Of a stretch of 19,564 nucleotides of DNA, positions 1-5,840 are shown piece after piece. The stretch is from UMGS1387 sp045646465 (lineage in GTDB: Bacteria; Bacillota; Clostridia; Oscillospirales; CAG-382). Where the stretch lies: assembly GCA_045646465.1 (NCBI GenBank), contig JAZRKT010000010.1:1-19564 (forward strand), written 5' to 3'. The notes below the pieces were generated by a model, which saw only the letters and a list, made by a program, of their open reading frames with translations, searched no databases and had not been told where the DNA came from. How positions within the stretch are numbered: position 1 is the stretch's first letter; each line of letters begins with the position of its first letter. Both the position numbers and the translations under genes were made by a program.

Positions 1-2
1 AA

Positions 3-191
3 GAAAAAGAAAAACTTGCACTTGATTTTGCAAATCAGTACAAAAATAATATTGACGACTTTTGTAAATATATGTGTACTTCTGATTTTTCTGTTACAGG
101 TGATTATAGAGAGTCATGGGAATTCATTAAAGAAGGAAATCGATCGTTGGAACGACACACAAATTTCGGATTGTGCTTAAGCAGAAAATGA
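3..191 (+). CDS. 3' end of a gene truncated by the window edge, function unknown
   Basis: An open frame enters from the left edge and ends at TGA 189-191. The visible 62 residues are mixed, polar and aromatic (near the end: ERHTNFGLCLSRK) and read like a real soluble protein C-terminus, whereas the other two forward frames hit early stops or give low-complexity translations. A strong intrinsic terminator begins about 40 bp downstream, which fits the end of a transcription unit. I do not recognise the family. By position it belongs to the mobile element carrying the integrase further right. Confidence 0.55.
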   Translation, partial: EKEKLALDFANQYKNNIDDFCKYMCTSDFSVTGDYRESWEFIKEGNRSLERHTNFGLCLSRK

Positions 192-230
192 TTTGAAATG
201 TAACGTGTATATAATGAATAAGTTGCTAAA

Positions 231-271
231 ACGCCATCGCATCAAAAGAACTGATGTGGTGGCGCTTTTTT
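231..271 (+). terminator. Rho-independent terminator
   Basis: The arms 232-243 (CGCCATCGCATC) and 253-264 (GATGTGGTGGCG) pair along their whole length, with two G-U wobbles, around a 9-nt loop, followed by T266-271. It ends the transcript of the truncated left gene and separates it from the small gene starting at 364. Confidence 0.85.
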
Positions 272-363
272 GTGTTTTAATTGCTAATTCTTCGCTTTTT
301 GTCTGGACTTTTCCTCTTTTCTCTGGCTTAATTGTCTTACCAAATACAGAGGAGGCAACAATC

Positions 364-648
364 ATGAAAATAGAAAAAGCACAGGCAGACTTTGAAAGGC
401 TCATAAACAAGTATAGTTTCACGGTCGCAGCACACACAGTTGACTCGGGCATACCGATGTACCACAGAGTATGGAACAGAGAAAACGAAACACTGGAGAT
501 AAGAATCCTGCTCAGCGGAGAGTACCCGCTGATGTCGGTTAGAAAGAACGACAAGCAGGACCCGCGATTTATAAGGGACTACCAGAATCCCAAAAGCGCA
601 TTCAGCGCAATACGCAAAATCATAACAGCAGCAGGCTTCGAAATGTAA
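364..648 (+). CDS. Small conserved-looking mobile-element protein, unknown function (94 aa)
   Basis: The start is set at ATG 364 because AGAGGAGG (348-355) sits 8 nt upstream. The frame is open further up, but that extension runs through the terminator hairpin at 231-271 and gives an atypical sequence. The product is soluble, has no signal peptide or membrane segment, and is rich in charged residues and Arg, with a basic C-terminal helix (SAIRKIITAAGFEM). I do not recognise a named domain; similar small proteins are, from memory, typical accessory genes of Clostridia integrative elements. The stop overlaps the ribosome site of the next gene (AAGGAGG 647-653), so the two are probably co-translated. 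No convincing promoter is visible between 272 and 347. Confidence 0.75.
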   Translation: MKIEKAQADFERLINKYSFTVAAHTVDSGIPMYHRVWNRENETLEIRILLSGEYPLMSVRKNDKQDPRFIRDYQNPKSAFSAIRKIITAAGFEM

Positions 649-661
649 GGAGGGCGCAGAT

Positions 662-886
662 ACGTGGAAAGAAGGCAGCATCAAGATTCACGACAGCATC
701 TTCCATTACTGGATGAAGCAGTACGACGAAGGCTCGGAATACGGTATCGACGGAGGACGCATAAGTAAGCTGATGATAAAATGCGAGGGCAGAACAGTCT
801 GCAACTACGACCGTGGCTGGGATGTAAAACCAACAGATGCAAGAGTTCAAACGGCATTAAAAATCCTGTTGGCAGATTATAACTAA
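662..886 (+). CDS. DUF7678-like small protein with an apparent ACG start (74 aa)
   Basis: From 662 the frame reads TWKEGSIKIHDSIFHYW, then a YGIDGGRISKL block and a YDRGW block, ending ADYN at TAA 884-886. The layout (N-terminal W-x-x-G, central GGRISKL, C-terminal YDRGWD) matches what I remember of DUF7678, a small phage/mobile-element family of unknown function. No ATG, GTG or TTG lies in frame between the upstream stop (623-625) and the conserved N-terminus. A near-perfect ribosome site, AAGGAGG at 647-653, is placed 8 nt before ACG 662, exactly where ATG would be expected. The first in-frame ATG (713) would remove 17 residues including the conserved Trp-x-x-Gly. The gene therefore uses ACG or has lost its start by one T-to-C change. 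The domain name is from memory; the frame itself is clear. Confidence 0.65.
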   Translation, partial: TWKEGSIKIHDSIFHYWMKQYDEGSEYGIDGGRISKLMIKCEGRTVCNYDRGWDVKPTDARVQTALKILLADYN

Positions 887-904
887 AGATAAACACTTGT
901 AAAG

Positions 905-962
905 TTGGCACTGTTTGGCACTATTTGGCACACACATAATGTGATATAGTTATAATAGGAAA
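905..962 (+). promoter_or_regulatory. Array unit A: GGCAC repeats plus TATAAT box
   Basis: Repeats TTTGGCACT-like with G at 907, 917 and 927 (period 10). TGTG lies at 940-943 (13 nt after the last G) and TATAAT at 951-956. Confidence 0.6.
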
Positions 963-970
963 AATGAAAG

Positions 971-1038
971 TTGACAGTCTTTGACAGTTCATGACAGTTA
1001 ATGACAGTTAGCTTTTGTGGTAAGGTTATGATGGAAAA
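971..1038 (+). promoter_or_regulatory. Array unit B: GACAGT repeats plus TATGAT box
   Basis: Four TGACAGT repeats with G at 973, 983, 993 and 1003 (period 10). TGTG lies at 1016-1019 (13 nt) and TATGAT at 1027-1032, followed by GGAAAA. The -10-like box is the most degenerate after unit F. Confidence 0.55.
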
Positions 1039-1040
1039 CG

Positions 1041-1118
1041 TGAACACGAATGAACACAAATGAACACTCGTGGACTATGATGAACACCAGGGATGTGTTA
1101 TTATTACAATGGAAAATA
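1041..1118 (+). promoter_or_regulatory. Array unit C: GAACAC repeats plus TACAAT box
   Basis: Five repeats with G at 1042, 1052, 1062, 1072 (this one GGACTAT) and 1082, period exactly 10. TGTG lies at 1094-1097 (12 nt) and TACAAT at 1105-1110, then GGAAAA. Confidence 0.6.
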
Positions 1119-1124
1119 AAAAAA

Positions 1125-1200
1125 GAACTCCCGCGAACTCAAACGAACTCGGCGCGGACTTGAAAGAACATACGGCATGTGATATATCTATAATAGAAAA
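1125..1200 (+). promoter_or_regulatory. Array unit D: GAACTC repeats plus TATAAT box
   Basis: Five repeats with G at 1125, 1135, 1145, 1156 (GGACT) and 1166. TGTG lies at 1178-1181 (12 nt) and TATAAT at 1189-1194, then AGAAAA. Confidence 0.6.
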
Positions 1201-1203
1201 AGT

Positions 1204-1275
1204 GTGAACACTCGTGAACACTGCGCGGACTATGATGAACATTCAAAATGTGTTATGATTATAATGGGAAATAAA
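1204..1275 (+). promoter_or_regulatory. Array unit E: GAACAC/GGACT repeats plus TATAAT box
   Basis: Four repeats with G at 1206, 1216, 1227 (GGACTAT) and 1237. TGTG lies at 1249-1252 (12 nt) and TATAAT at 1260-1265, then GGGAAA. It shares GGACTATGATGAACA with unit C. Confidence 0.6.
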
Positions 1276-1278
1276 AAA

Positions 1279-1340
1279 CGGACTATCTGCGGACTTGCTG
1301 CGGACTATTGACATATGATATACATATATTGGGATTAAAA
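1279..1340 (+). promoter_or_regulatory. Array unit F: GGACT repeats plus TATATT box
   Basis: Three GCGGACT-type repeats with G at 1280, 1291 and 1302 (period 11). TATG (for TGTG) lies at 1314-1317 (12 nt) and TATATT at 1325-1330. It is the unit nearest the terminators, so a transcript from here would be only about 60 nt long. Confidence 0.55.
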
Positions 1341-1342
1341 AA

Positions 1343-1395
1343 ACCATTCTAAATGGTAGAAAAAGCTCATGCGAAAATTTCGCGTGGGCTTTTCT
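1343..1395 (+). terminator. Small hairpin plus Rho-independent terminator closing the array
   Basis: A perfect 6-bp hairpin (ACCATT 1343-1348 with AATGGT 1352-1357, loop CTA) is followed by a strong terminator stem (AAGCTCATGCGAAA with TTTCGCGTGGGCTT, 1363-1392) and a T-rich tail. Transcripts from any of the six upstream boxes would end here before reaching the replication genes. Confidence 0.85.
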
Positions 1396-1430
1396 TATAT
1401 AAAAACAAGCATTAACAATTACATAATTTT

Positions 1431-1472
1431 AAGAGTAGCGATGTGACTGCAGCACATCGGTGCTCTTTTTTT
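1431..1472 (+). terminator. Second Rho-independent terminator
   Basis: The arms 1431-1445 (AAGAGTAGCGATGTG) and 1453-1467 (CACATCGGTGCTCTT) pair over 15 positions with one mismatch and one wobble, followed by a run of T to 1472. It lies between the first terminator and the HTH gene, so the array is doubly insulated from rep. Expression of the HTH gene and rep needs antitermination, read-through or a promoter within 1473-1515, where I see no clear one. Confidence 0.85.
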
Positions 1473-1530
1473 ATGCCTTTGTGTCAATGACTTGTTGATG
1501 AAACTAATTAAAAATATAGGAGGAACAGAG

Positions 1531-1719
1531 ATGAGAAGACAATTAGCAAACAAGGACATTAGAATTGCGTGCATGGAGAATGGTGTAAAGTTTTGGCAAA
1601 TCGCATTACATCTTGGGATTTCACCAGAAACATTTACACGCAGAATGCGTACTGAACTACCTGAAGAAGAAAAGAAACAAGTTTTCAGGGCTATGGAGTT
1701 CATTCTTCAAGGAATTTGA
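1531..1719 (+). CDS. Small HTH DNA-binding protein of the element (62 aa)
   Basis: ATG 1531 is chosen because AGGAGG (1518-1523) lies 7 nt upstream. The 62-residue product begins MRRQLANKDIRIACMENG, and the middle segment WQIALHLGISPETFTRRMR has the helix-turn-helix pattern seen in many small mobile-element regulators of Clostridia. The C-terminal helix (PEEEKKQVFRAMEFIL) is acidic and amphipathic. There is no membrane segment. It ends 17 bp before the primase-helicase start and is almost certainly in the same operon, so it may regulate or help load the replication protein. It is also a candidate binder of the repeat array just upstream. That role is inferred only from position and the HTH fold. 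Confidence 0.8.
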   Translation: MRRQLANKDIRIACMENGVKFWQIALHLGISPETFTRRMRTELPEEEKKQVFRAMEFILQGI

Positions 1720-1736
1720 TAGAAAGGAGAAACTAT

Positions 1737-3893
1737 ATGAAACAATTTACCCTATTCACTGCCGGATGTGCCGGCAACAAGCAAAATAACGTCTATCCCA
1801 ACAAAATGGTAATAACAGACGAGGCAGAATTTAAAGCAGCGGTAAGCTTCGACCATGTGTGCGCCGAATACCGCGACAATCTCAGGAGCAACAAAAACTT
1901 TATAAACTCCGACTGCATCATGATGGACTGCGACAATACTCACAGCGATAACCCGGAGAATTGGAAAACAGAGACTTCGATTAAAGAAGCCTTCCCCGGC
2001 GTTGCTTTCGCAGTATGCTACAGCAGAAATCATATGAAGGAAAAAGACGGAAAAGCTGCAAGGCCGAAGTTCCATGTATATTTTCCCATTGAGCCGGTAA
2101 AAAGCGCAGAGCAATACACTAATATGAAACGTCAGCTACAGAAAATGTTTCCGGAGTTTGACGGGAATGCGCTGGATGCAGGGCGATTCTTCTTCGGCGT
2201 TGAATCCCCGACAGTGAAATTCTTTGAAGGAAAAATCACAGTGGACAATCTGTTCATCGCCGCAGGCGGAAGAAATACTGCTATGTCAAAAACGGCGGCA
2301 AGCATTATAAAAAGGTACGGCAATACGGACGATGCCCGCAGGCTCTTTGATGAGGAGGCAAAAAAATGCATTCCTCCGATGGATAACAGCGAGCTAAATG
2401 CTATCTGGAGAAGCGCCGCGAATTTCGGTAAGCGTGTCGCCGCAGAAGAAGGCTACATTCCGCCGGAACAGTTCGGAGCTCCGCAGGAGCATCTACAAAA
2501 GCTGAAGCCAGAGGAAAACAGGCTATATCCGTGGACGGAGCTTGGAGCGGGACAGCTTTTTGCAGACTACTACAAAGATGTTCTCAGATACGTACCGGAA
2601 CGCAAAAGCTGGTTTCATTATAACGGTGTTGTGTGGGAACAGGATATTGGCAACACAAAAACAATGGAGCTTTGTAAAGCACTGGCAAGACAACTTCTAA
2701 TATATTGTTCGTCTATTGATGATGACAAGCGCCGTGAGGAATACGCTAAGTTCTGTTATCGCTGGCAGACTCGTAAAATGCGCGAGACAGTAATCAGGGA
2801 TGCACAGAGCGTACATACCATTAGCATGGAAGAATTTGATAGAGACCCATATATCTTCAACTGTAAAAATGGAACTCTGCACCTAAAAACAATGGTGTTT
2901 TCTCCTCACAGGCCAGAGGACAAGCTGATAAAGCACAGCGATGTAGAATATAACCCCGAAGCACGCTGCGAGAGATTTAATCGTTTTATTGATGAAATTA
3001 CAAACGGCGATCAGGATAAAGCGAAGTTTCTACAGAAGGTACTTGGTTACGGGCTTAGCGGCGATACCCGATTTGAATGCATGTTTATTTTCTACGGAGC
3101 AACCACGCGTAACGGAAAAGGGACGCTATGTGAAAGCGTATTAAAAGTTCTCGGAGATTATGGTTGTACATCTCAGGCAGAGACCATCGGAATTAAACCG
3201 AACAAAAGTAGTCAGATGCCAAGCGAAGATGTGGCAAGGCTCGCGGGTGTGCGTTTTGTAAATATATCGGAGCCGGATCGCAACCTTAGGCTCGATGCAG
3301 CATTGGTAAAAACAATGACGGGCAACGACACAATGAACGCAAGATTCCTACACGAAAACAGCTTTGATTTTAAACCGCAGTTCAAACTGTATATCAATAC
3401 AAATTATCGCCCGGCGATTAGCGATTTGACGCTGTTCAGCAGCGACCGTATTGTAATTGTGACCTTTGACCGACACTTTGGAGAACAAGAGCAAGACAAA
3501 AACCTGAAAGAACTCTTCTCTACGCCTAATAGCCAGAGCGCTATGCTAAATTGGTTGATGGAAGGATATCGTTTGATTCGGGCGGAAGGTCTTAAAATAC
3601 CTGAATCTGTAAAAGAAGCCATCGAAGAATATCGTAAGGAAAGCGATAAGGTAGCACGTTTCACAGAGGAGTGTCTGGAAAAACGTGACAATTTCGAAGT
3701 GCGTACCGGCGATGTCTATAAGCAGTATACAACATGGTGTGAAGATAACGGATGCAAAGCAGAAAGCGCAGCCAAGTTCAATCAAGCGCTTAAAAGCTTC
3801 GCAACCATAGAACGCAAAAGACCTGCGGCCGGCGGTAGCTCGACCACTATGCTTATCGGATACAGGTTAAATACTACCGGAATGGCACTATAA
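1737..3893 (+). CDS. P4/D5-family primase-helicase (replication initiator, 718 aa)
   Basis: Replication protein of the element. Start at ATG 1737, with AAGGAG (1724-1729) 7 nt before it. The N-terminal archaeo-eukaryotic primase domain (about 1-170) shows the metal-binding pair D64/D66 in IMMDCDN and H113 in RPKFHVYF. A PriCT-like helical segment spans about 180-240, and a D5_N region about 265-430. The SF3 helicase core follows: Walker A at 454-463 (GATTRNGKGT, K461), Walker B-like FVNISEPD (507-514) and sensor-1 LYINTNYRP (551-559). A winged-helix-like tail (about 640-718) is typical for origin binding. The length is normal for phage and satellite primase-helicases. It would unwind and prime the excised circle from an origin nearby: the inverted repeats at 3898-3982 or the array at 905-1340. 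The family call is firm; which origin it uses is inference. Confidence 0.93.
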   Translation: MKQFTLFTAGCAGNKQNNVYPNKMVITDEAEFKAAVSFDHVCAEYRDNLRSNKNFINSDCIMMDCDNTHSDNPENWKTETSIKEAFPGVAFAVCYSRNHMKEKDGKAARPKFHVYFPIEPVKSAEQYTNMKRQLQKMFPEFDGNALDAGRFFFGVESPTVKFFEGKITVDNLFIAAGGRNTAMSKTAASIIKRYGNTDDARRLFDEEAKKCIPPMDNSELNAIWRSAANFGKRVAAEEGYIPPEQFGAPQEHLQKLKPEENRLYPWTELGAGQLFADYYKDVLRYVPERKSWFHYNGVVWEQDIGNTKTMELCKALARQLLIYCSSIDDDKRREEYAKFCYRWQTRKMRETVIRDAQSVHTISMEEFDRDPYIFNCKNGTLHLKTMVFSPHRPEDKLIKHSDVEYNPEARCERFNRFIDEITNGDQDKAKFLQKVLGYGLSGDTRFECMFIFYGATTRNGKGTLCESVLKVLGDYGCTSQAETIGIKPNKSSQMPSEDVARLAGVRFVNISEPDRNLRLDAALVKTMTGNDTMNARFLHENSFDFKPQFKLYINTNYRPAISDLTLFSSDRIVIVTFDRHFGEQEQDKNLKELFSTPNSQSAMLNWLMEGYRLIRAEGLKIPESVKEAIEEYRKESDKVARFTEECLEKRDNFEVRTGDVYKQYTTWCEDNGCKAESAAKFNQALKSFATIERKRPAAGGSSTTMLIGYRLNTTGMAL

Positions 3894-3897
3894 CTTC

Positions 3898-3982
3898 TGT
3901 AGCAGATGTAGCAGGTTTATATATTGGTTACTAAAAGAATAAAAAATATAAACCACATATACTACCTGCTACACTTGCTACA
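3898..3982. repeat. Nested inverted repeats flanking an AT-rich core: candidate replication origin
   Basis: An 18-nt arm at 3898-3915 (TGTAGCAGATGTAGCAGG, two TGTAGCA copies 9 bp apart) is matched at 16 of 18 positions by the inverted arm at 3965-3982. Between them, GGTTTATAT (3914-3922) is repeated inverted at 3946-3954 around a strongly AT-rich core. It starts 5 bp after the rep stop. Gram-positive phage satellites carry replicon origins made of short iterons around an AT-rich segment beside the rep gene, so this fits an origin. A large hairpin ending the rep transcript is the alternative, but there is no clean T-run after the outer arm. Confidence 0.5.
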
Positions 3983-4000
3983 AATAAAAAAATTATATAG

Positions 4001-4091
4001 GCAGGGGTATCTAAATCTCTACAGCTTTAGGTATAACAACGGGCGCGGAGTACCACGCGAATTTTCGGGAAATCAAGCAGGGGTATACCCC
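4001..4091. promoter_or_regulatory. Repeated GCAGGGGTAT and GGGGTATACCCC palindrome before the xis gene
   Basis: GCAGGGGTAT occurs at 4001-4010 and again at 4077-4086; the second copy opens a perfect 12-bp palindrome, GGGGTATACCCC (4080-4091), 21 bp before the ribosome site of the excisionase-like gene. Such paired sites could be an operator for xis-int or binding sites for Xis itself. The rest of 3983-4111 shows no gene I can support. Confidence 0.4.
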
Positions 4092-4126
4092 CCATTTCAA
4101 GTTTTCAAATTAAGGAGGAAATATAT

Positions 4127-4330
4127 ATGAGTATACATAGAATGAGAACAATCGGTGAATCAGTTGCAGAAATAAAGGAACTGGATGCAAAATCGGCGGT
4201 GACAGCAAACTGCATACGCACCCTTTGCAAAGAGGGCAAGGTGCACTGCGTCTACACAGGCAAAAAGATACTTGTGGATTTGGATTCACTTCTCGAATTT
4301 TTATCCGGCAATTCTCAAAAAAGTGCTTGA
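4127..4330 (+). CDS. Excisionase-family small HTH protein (67 aa)
   Basis: ATG 4127 has AAGGAGG (4112-4118) 8 nt upstream. The 67-residue product has a MerR/Xis-like winged-helix pattern: a helix pair in the first half (ESVAEIKELDAKSAVTANCI), a recognition-like segment around RTLCKEGKV and a beta-wing (HCVYTGKKILVDLDSLLEFL). This matches the small excisionase or DNA-binding proteins that precede integrase genes in Clostridia elements, and the integrase starts 71 bp downstream on the same strand. The likely role is to bend DNA at the element ends and push Int toward excision; it may also regulate int. Size, fold pattern and position support the call; the direction of recombination it favours is inferred. 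Confidence 0.82.
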   Translation: MSIHRMRTIGESVAEIKELDAKSAVTANCIRTLCKEGKVHCVYTGKKILVDLDSLLEFLSGNSQKSA

Positions 4331-4401
4331 CTTTTAGCAAGTTCTCTGGCTTCCTTTTTGTTGCCAAGGGCTTGATATATACAGGATTGGAGGAAATAAA
4401 T

Positions 4402-5796
4402 ATGGCAACAATTTCAAAACGAATGACAAAATCAGGCGTAAGCTACAGAGTGCAGGTCAAGGTAATGGACAAAGGCAGCGGCATGCAAAAAACATATTCG
4501 ACCACATGGAAGCCGGCACCGGGAATGACACAACGACAGATAGACCGTGAGGTCGCAAGGTTTGCAGATGAATATGAGCGCGATATCAAAAATGTACTCG
4601 CCTCACCACACGCAGACGGAGTATCACCCGATACCACAATAGGCGAATACTCACGATGGTGGCTGGAGCGGAGAAAGACAGAAGTCTCCGCCAGCTACTA
4701 CATGAACTGCGGAAACTGCATCGATATAATGGAGGCAAACATCGGCAAATACAAAATGCGCGAAATCAGCCCCGTCATCATACAGCGCTTCTACGATAAT
4801 TTGGATAAACGTGAAAGAACAATAATAGCAGTAAGCCCTAAACCAAAGCTTAAAGAAGTCGTAGAAGAAGTAAAGCGCGGAGAACGAGAGTCGAAACAAA
4901 AGTTGGATTACGACAACGGGCCCTTCGCAACAGCGCTGCGTGGCGGAAACATCCGACTGGAGCAGGCGAAAAAGATAGCAGATAATCTTAACTGCCGCAC
5001 AACAGACATATTCGATGTGAAAAAGGTAACGCAACCATACGCCTTCGAAACGACACACAAAATAAAACGAACACTGCGCGCTATACTATCACACGCAAAG
5101 AAGCAGCGCATCATCAACGACAATTATGCAAGTGCAGATTACATAGACTTTCCGAAGCGGCCGCAGAAGGAAATCGACTATATGAACGATGACGATGCTA
5201 AAAAGTTCTATACCGCCGCAGATGAACATCCCGACATACGGTATAAAACAGCAGCGCTGCTCCTGCTCTTAACAGGTATACGCCGTGGTGAAATGGCTGG
5301 GCTTGAATGGTCGAACATCGACTTCGAGGAAGCAACAATCACAATAGAACGGTCTGTAACAACAGTAAAAGGATTCGGAGTTGTCGAGAAGGAGCCAAAG
5401 ACCGAAAGCAGTAAACGAATCATATCTATATCGGATAAACTGATATCGACGCTCAAAGAATACAAAGAATGGTACGAGCAATACAAAGCTGACATGGGTG
5501 ATGCGTGGACAGGAACAGACCGATTGTTCATAGCGGAGTGCGGCAAACGCTTCTATCCCGGAACAGCGCTACAATGGGTGCATAAGATATGCGATGCCGC
5601 AGGACTTCCGCATAGAACAGTACACTCACTCCGCCACACAAACATAACAATGCAAATCGCGGCAGGTGTTCCGCCGGTAACGGTCGCAGGACGTGCAGGC
5701 CACGCCAGGACAAGCACTACTACCGACATATACAGCCACTTTCTAAAGAGCTCGGATAAAACCGCGGCAGAAAAGCTGGAGCAGATATTTGAATAA
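4402..5796 (+). CDS. int: Tyrosine recombinase/integrase with an HTH-like insert (464 aa)
   Basis: Integrates and excises the element. Start at ATG 4402, preceded by TTGGAGG about 7 nt upstream; the longer open frame upstream overlaps the xis gene and is unlikely. Domains: N-terminal arm-binding region (1-65), core-binding domain (about 75-255) and catalytic domain (about 262-464). Catalytic residues are visible: R294 in TGIRRGEMAGL, a beta-hairpin Lys near K333, H408 and R411 in VHSLRHT, H434 in AGHAR, and the nucleophile Y444 in TDIYSHF. Within the core-binding domain, residues about 145-212 form an extra segment whose second half (ALRGGNIRLEQAKKIADNL, then DIFDV) resembles the end of an XRE/Cro HTH. 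Tn916-type Int of this class often targets sites near tRNA genes, and a tRNA zone lies about 1.1-1.4 kb downstream. Confidence 0.95.
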   Translation: MATISKRMTKSGVSYRVQVKVMDKGSGMQKTYSTTWKPAPGMTQRQIDREVARFADEYERDIKNVLASPHADGVSPDTTIGEYSRWWLERRKTEVSASYYMNCGNCIDIMEANIGKYKMREISPVIIQRFYDNLDKRERTIIAVSPKPKLKEVVEEVKRGERESKQKLDYDNGPFATALRGGNIRLEQAKKIADNLNCRTTDIFDVKKVTQPYAFETTHKIKRTLRAILSHAKKQRIINDNYASADYIDFPKRPQKEIDYMNDDDAKKFYTAADEHPDIRYKTAALLLLLTGIRRGEMAGLEWSNIDFEEATITIERSVTTVKGFGVVEKEPKTESSKRIISISDKLISTLKEYKEWYEQYKADMGDAWTGTDRLFIAECGKRFYPGTALQWVHKICDAAGLPHRTVHSLRHTNITMQIAAGVPPVTVAGRAGHARTSTTTDIYSHFLKSSDKTAAEKLEQIFE

Positions 5797-5804
5797 AACT
5801 TAAA

Positions 5805-5840
5805 GGGTGATGACGATAACGGCCATCGCCCGATTTTTTT
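5805..5840 (+). terminator. Terminator after int
   Basis: GGGTGATG (5805-5812) pairs with CATCGCCC (5824-5831), followed by T5834-5840. It lies between the convergent int and HNH genes; the T-run favours the + direction. Confidence 0.8.

Larger units (their letters stand above)
905..1340 (+). repeat. Array of six phased-repeat/promoter-like units
   Basis: Six consecutive units cover about 430 bp of non-coding DNA upstream of the replication genes. Each unit has 3-5 short repeats (cores GGCAC, GACAGT, GAACAC, GAACTC or GGACT) whose first G residues are 10 or 11 bp apart. From the last repeat G there are 12-13 nt to a TGTG-like box (TATG in the last unit), then exactly 11 nt to a TATAAT-like hexamer at 951, 1027, 1105, 1189, 1260 and 1325, usually followed by RGGAAA. 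Unit length varies from 65 to 84 bp while the internal spacings stay fixed. The last repeat of each unit falls where a -35 element would be. Units C and E share a 15-bp block (GGACTATGATGAACA at 1072 and 1227), so the array probably grew by duplication. Candidates are a multi-promoter regulator target or an iteron-type replication origin; sequence alone does not decide. Confidence 0.85.

Noticed and set aside
193..363. N-terminal extension of the 94-aa gene back to 193
   Set aside because: It runs across the terminator at 231-271, has no ribosome site at 193, and an excellent AGAGGAGG precedes ATG 364.
905..1340. CRISPR array
   Set aside because: Repeats are only 6-8 bp at 10-11 bp periods, with no unique spacers of 25-40 bp and no cas genes.
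3924..4130. 68-codon + strand open frame after rep
   Set aside because: No ribosome site; it runs through the inverted-repeat region and the xis ribosome site, and its translation has no protein-like features.
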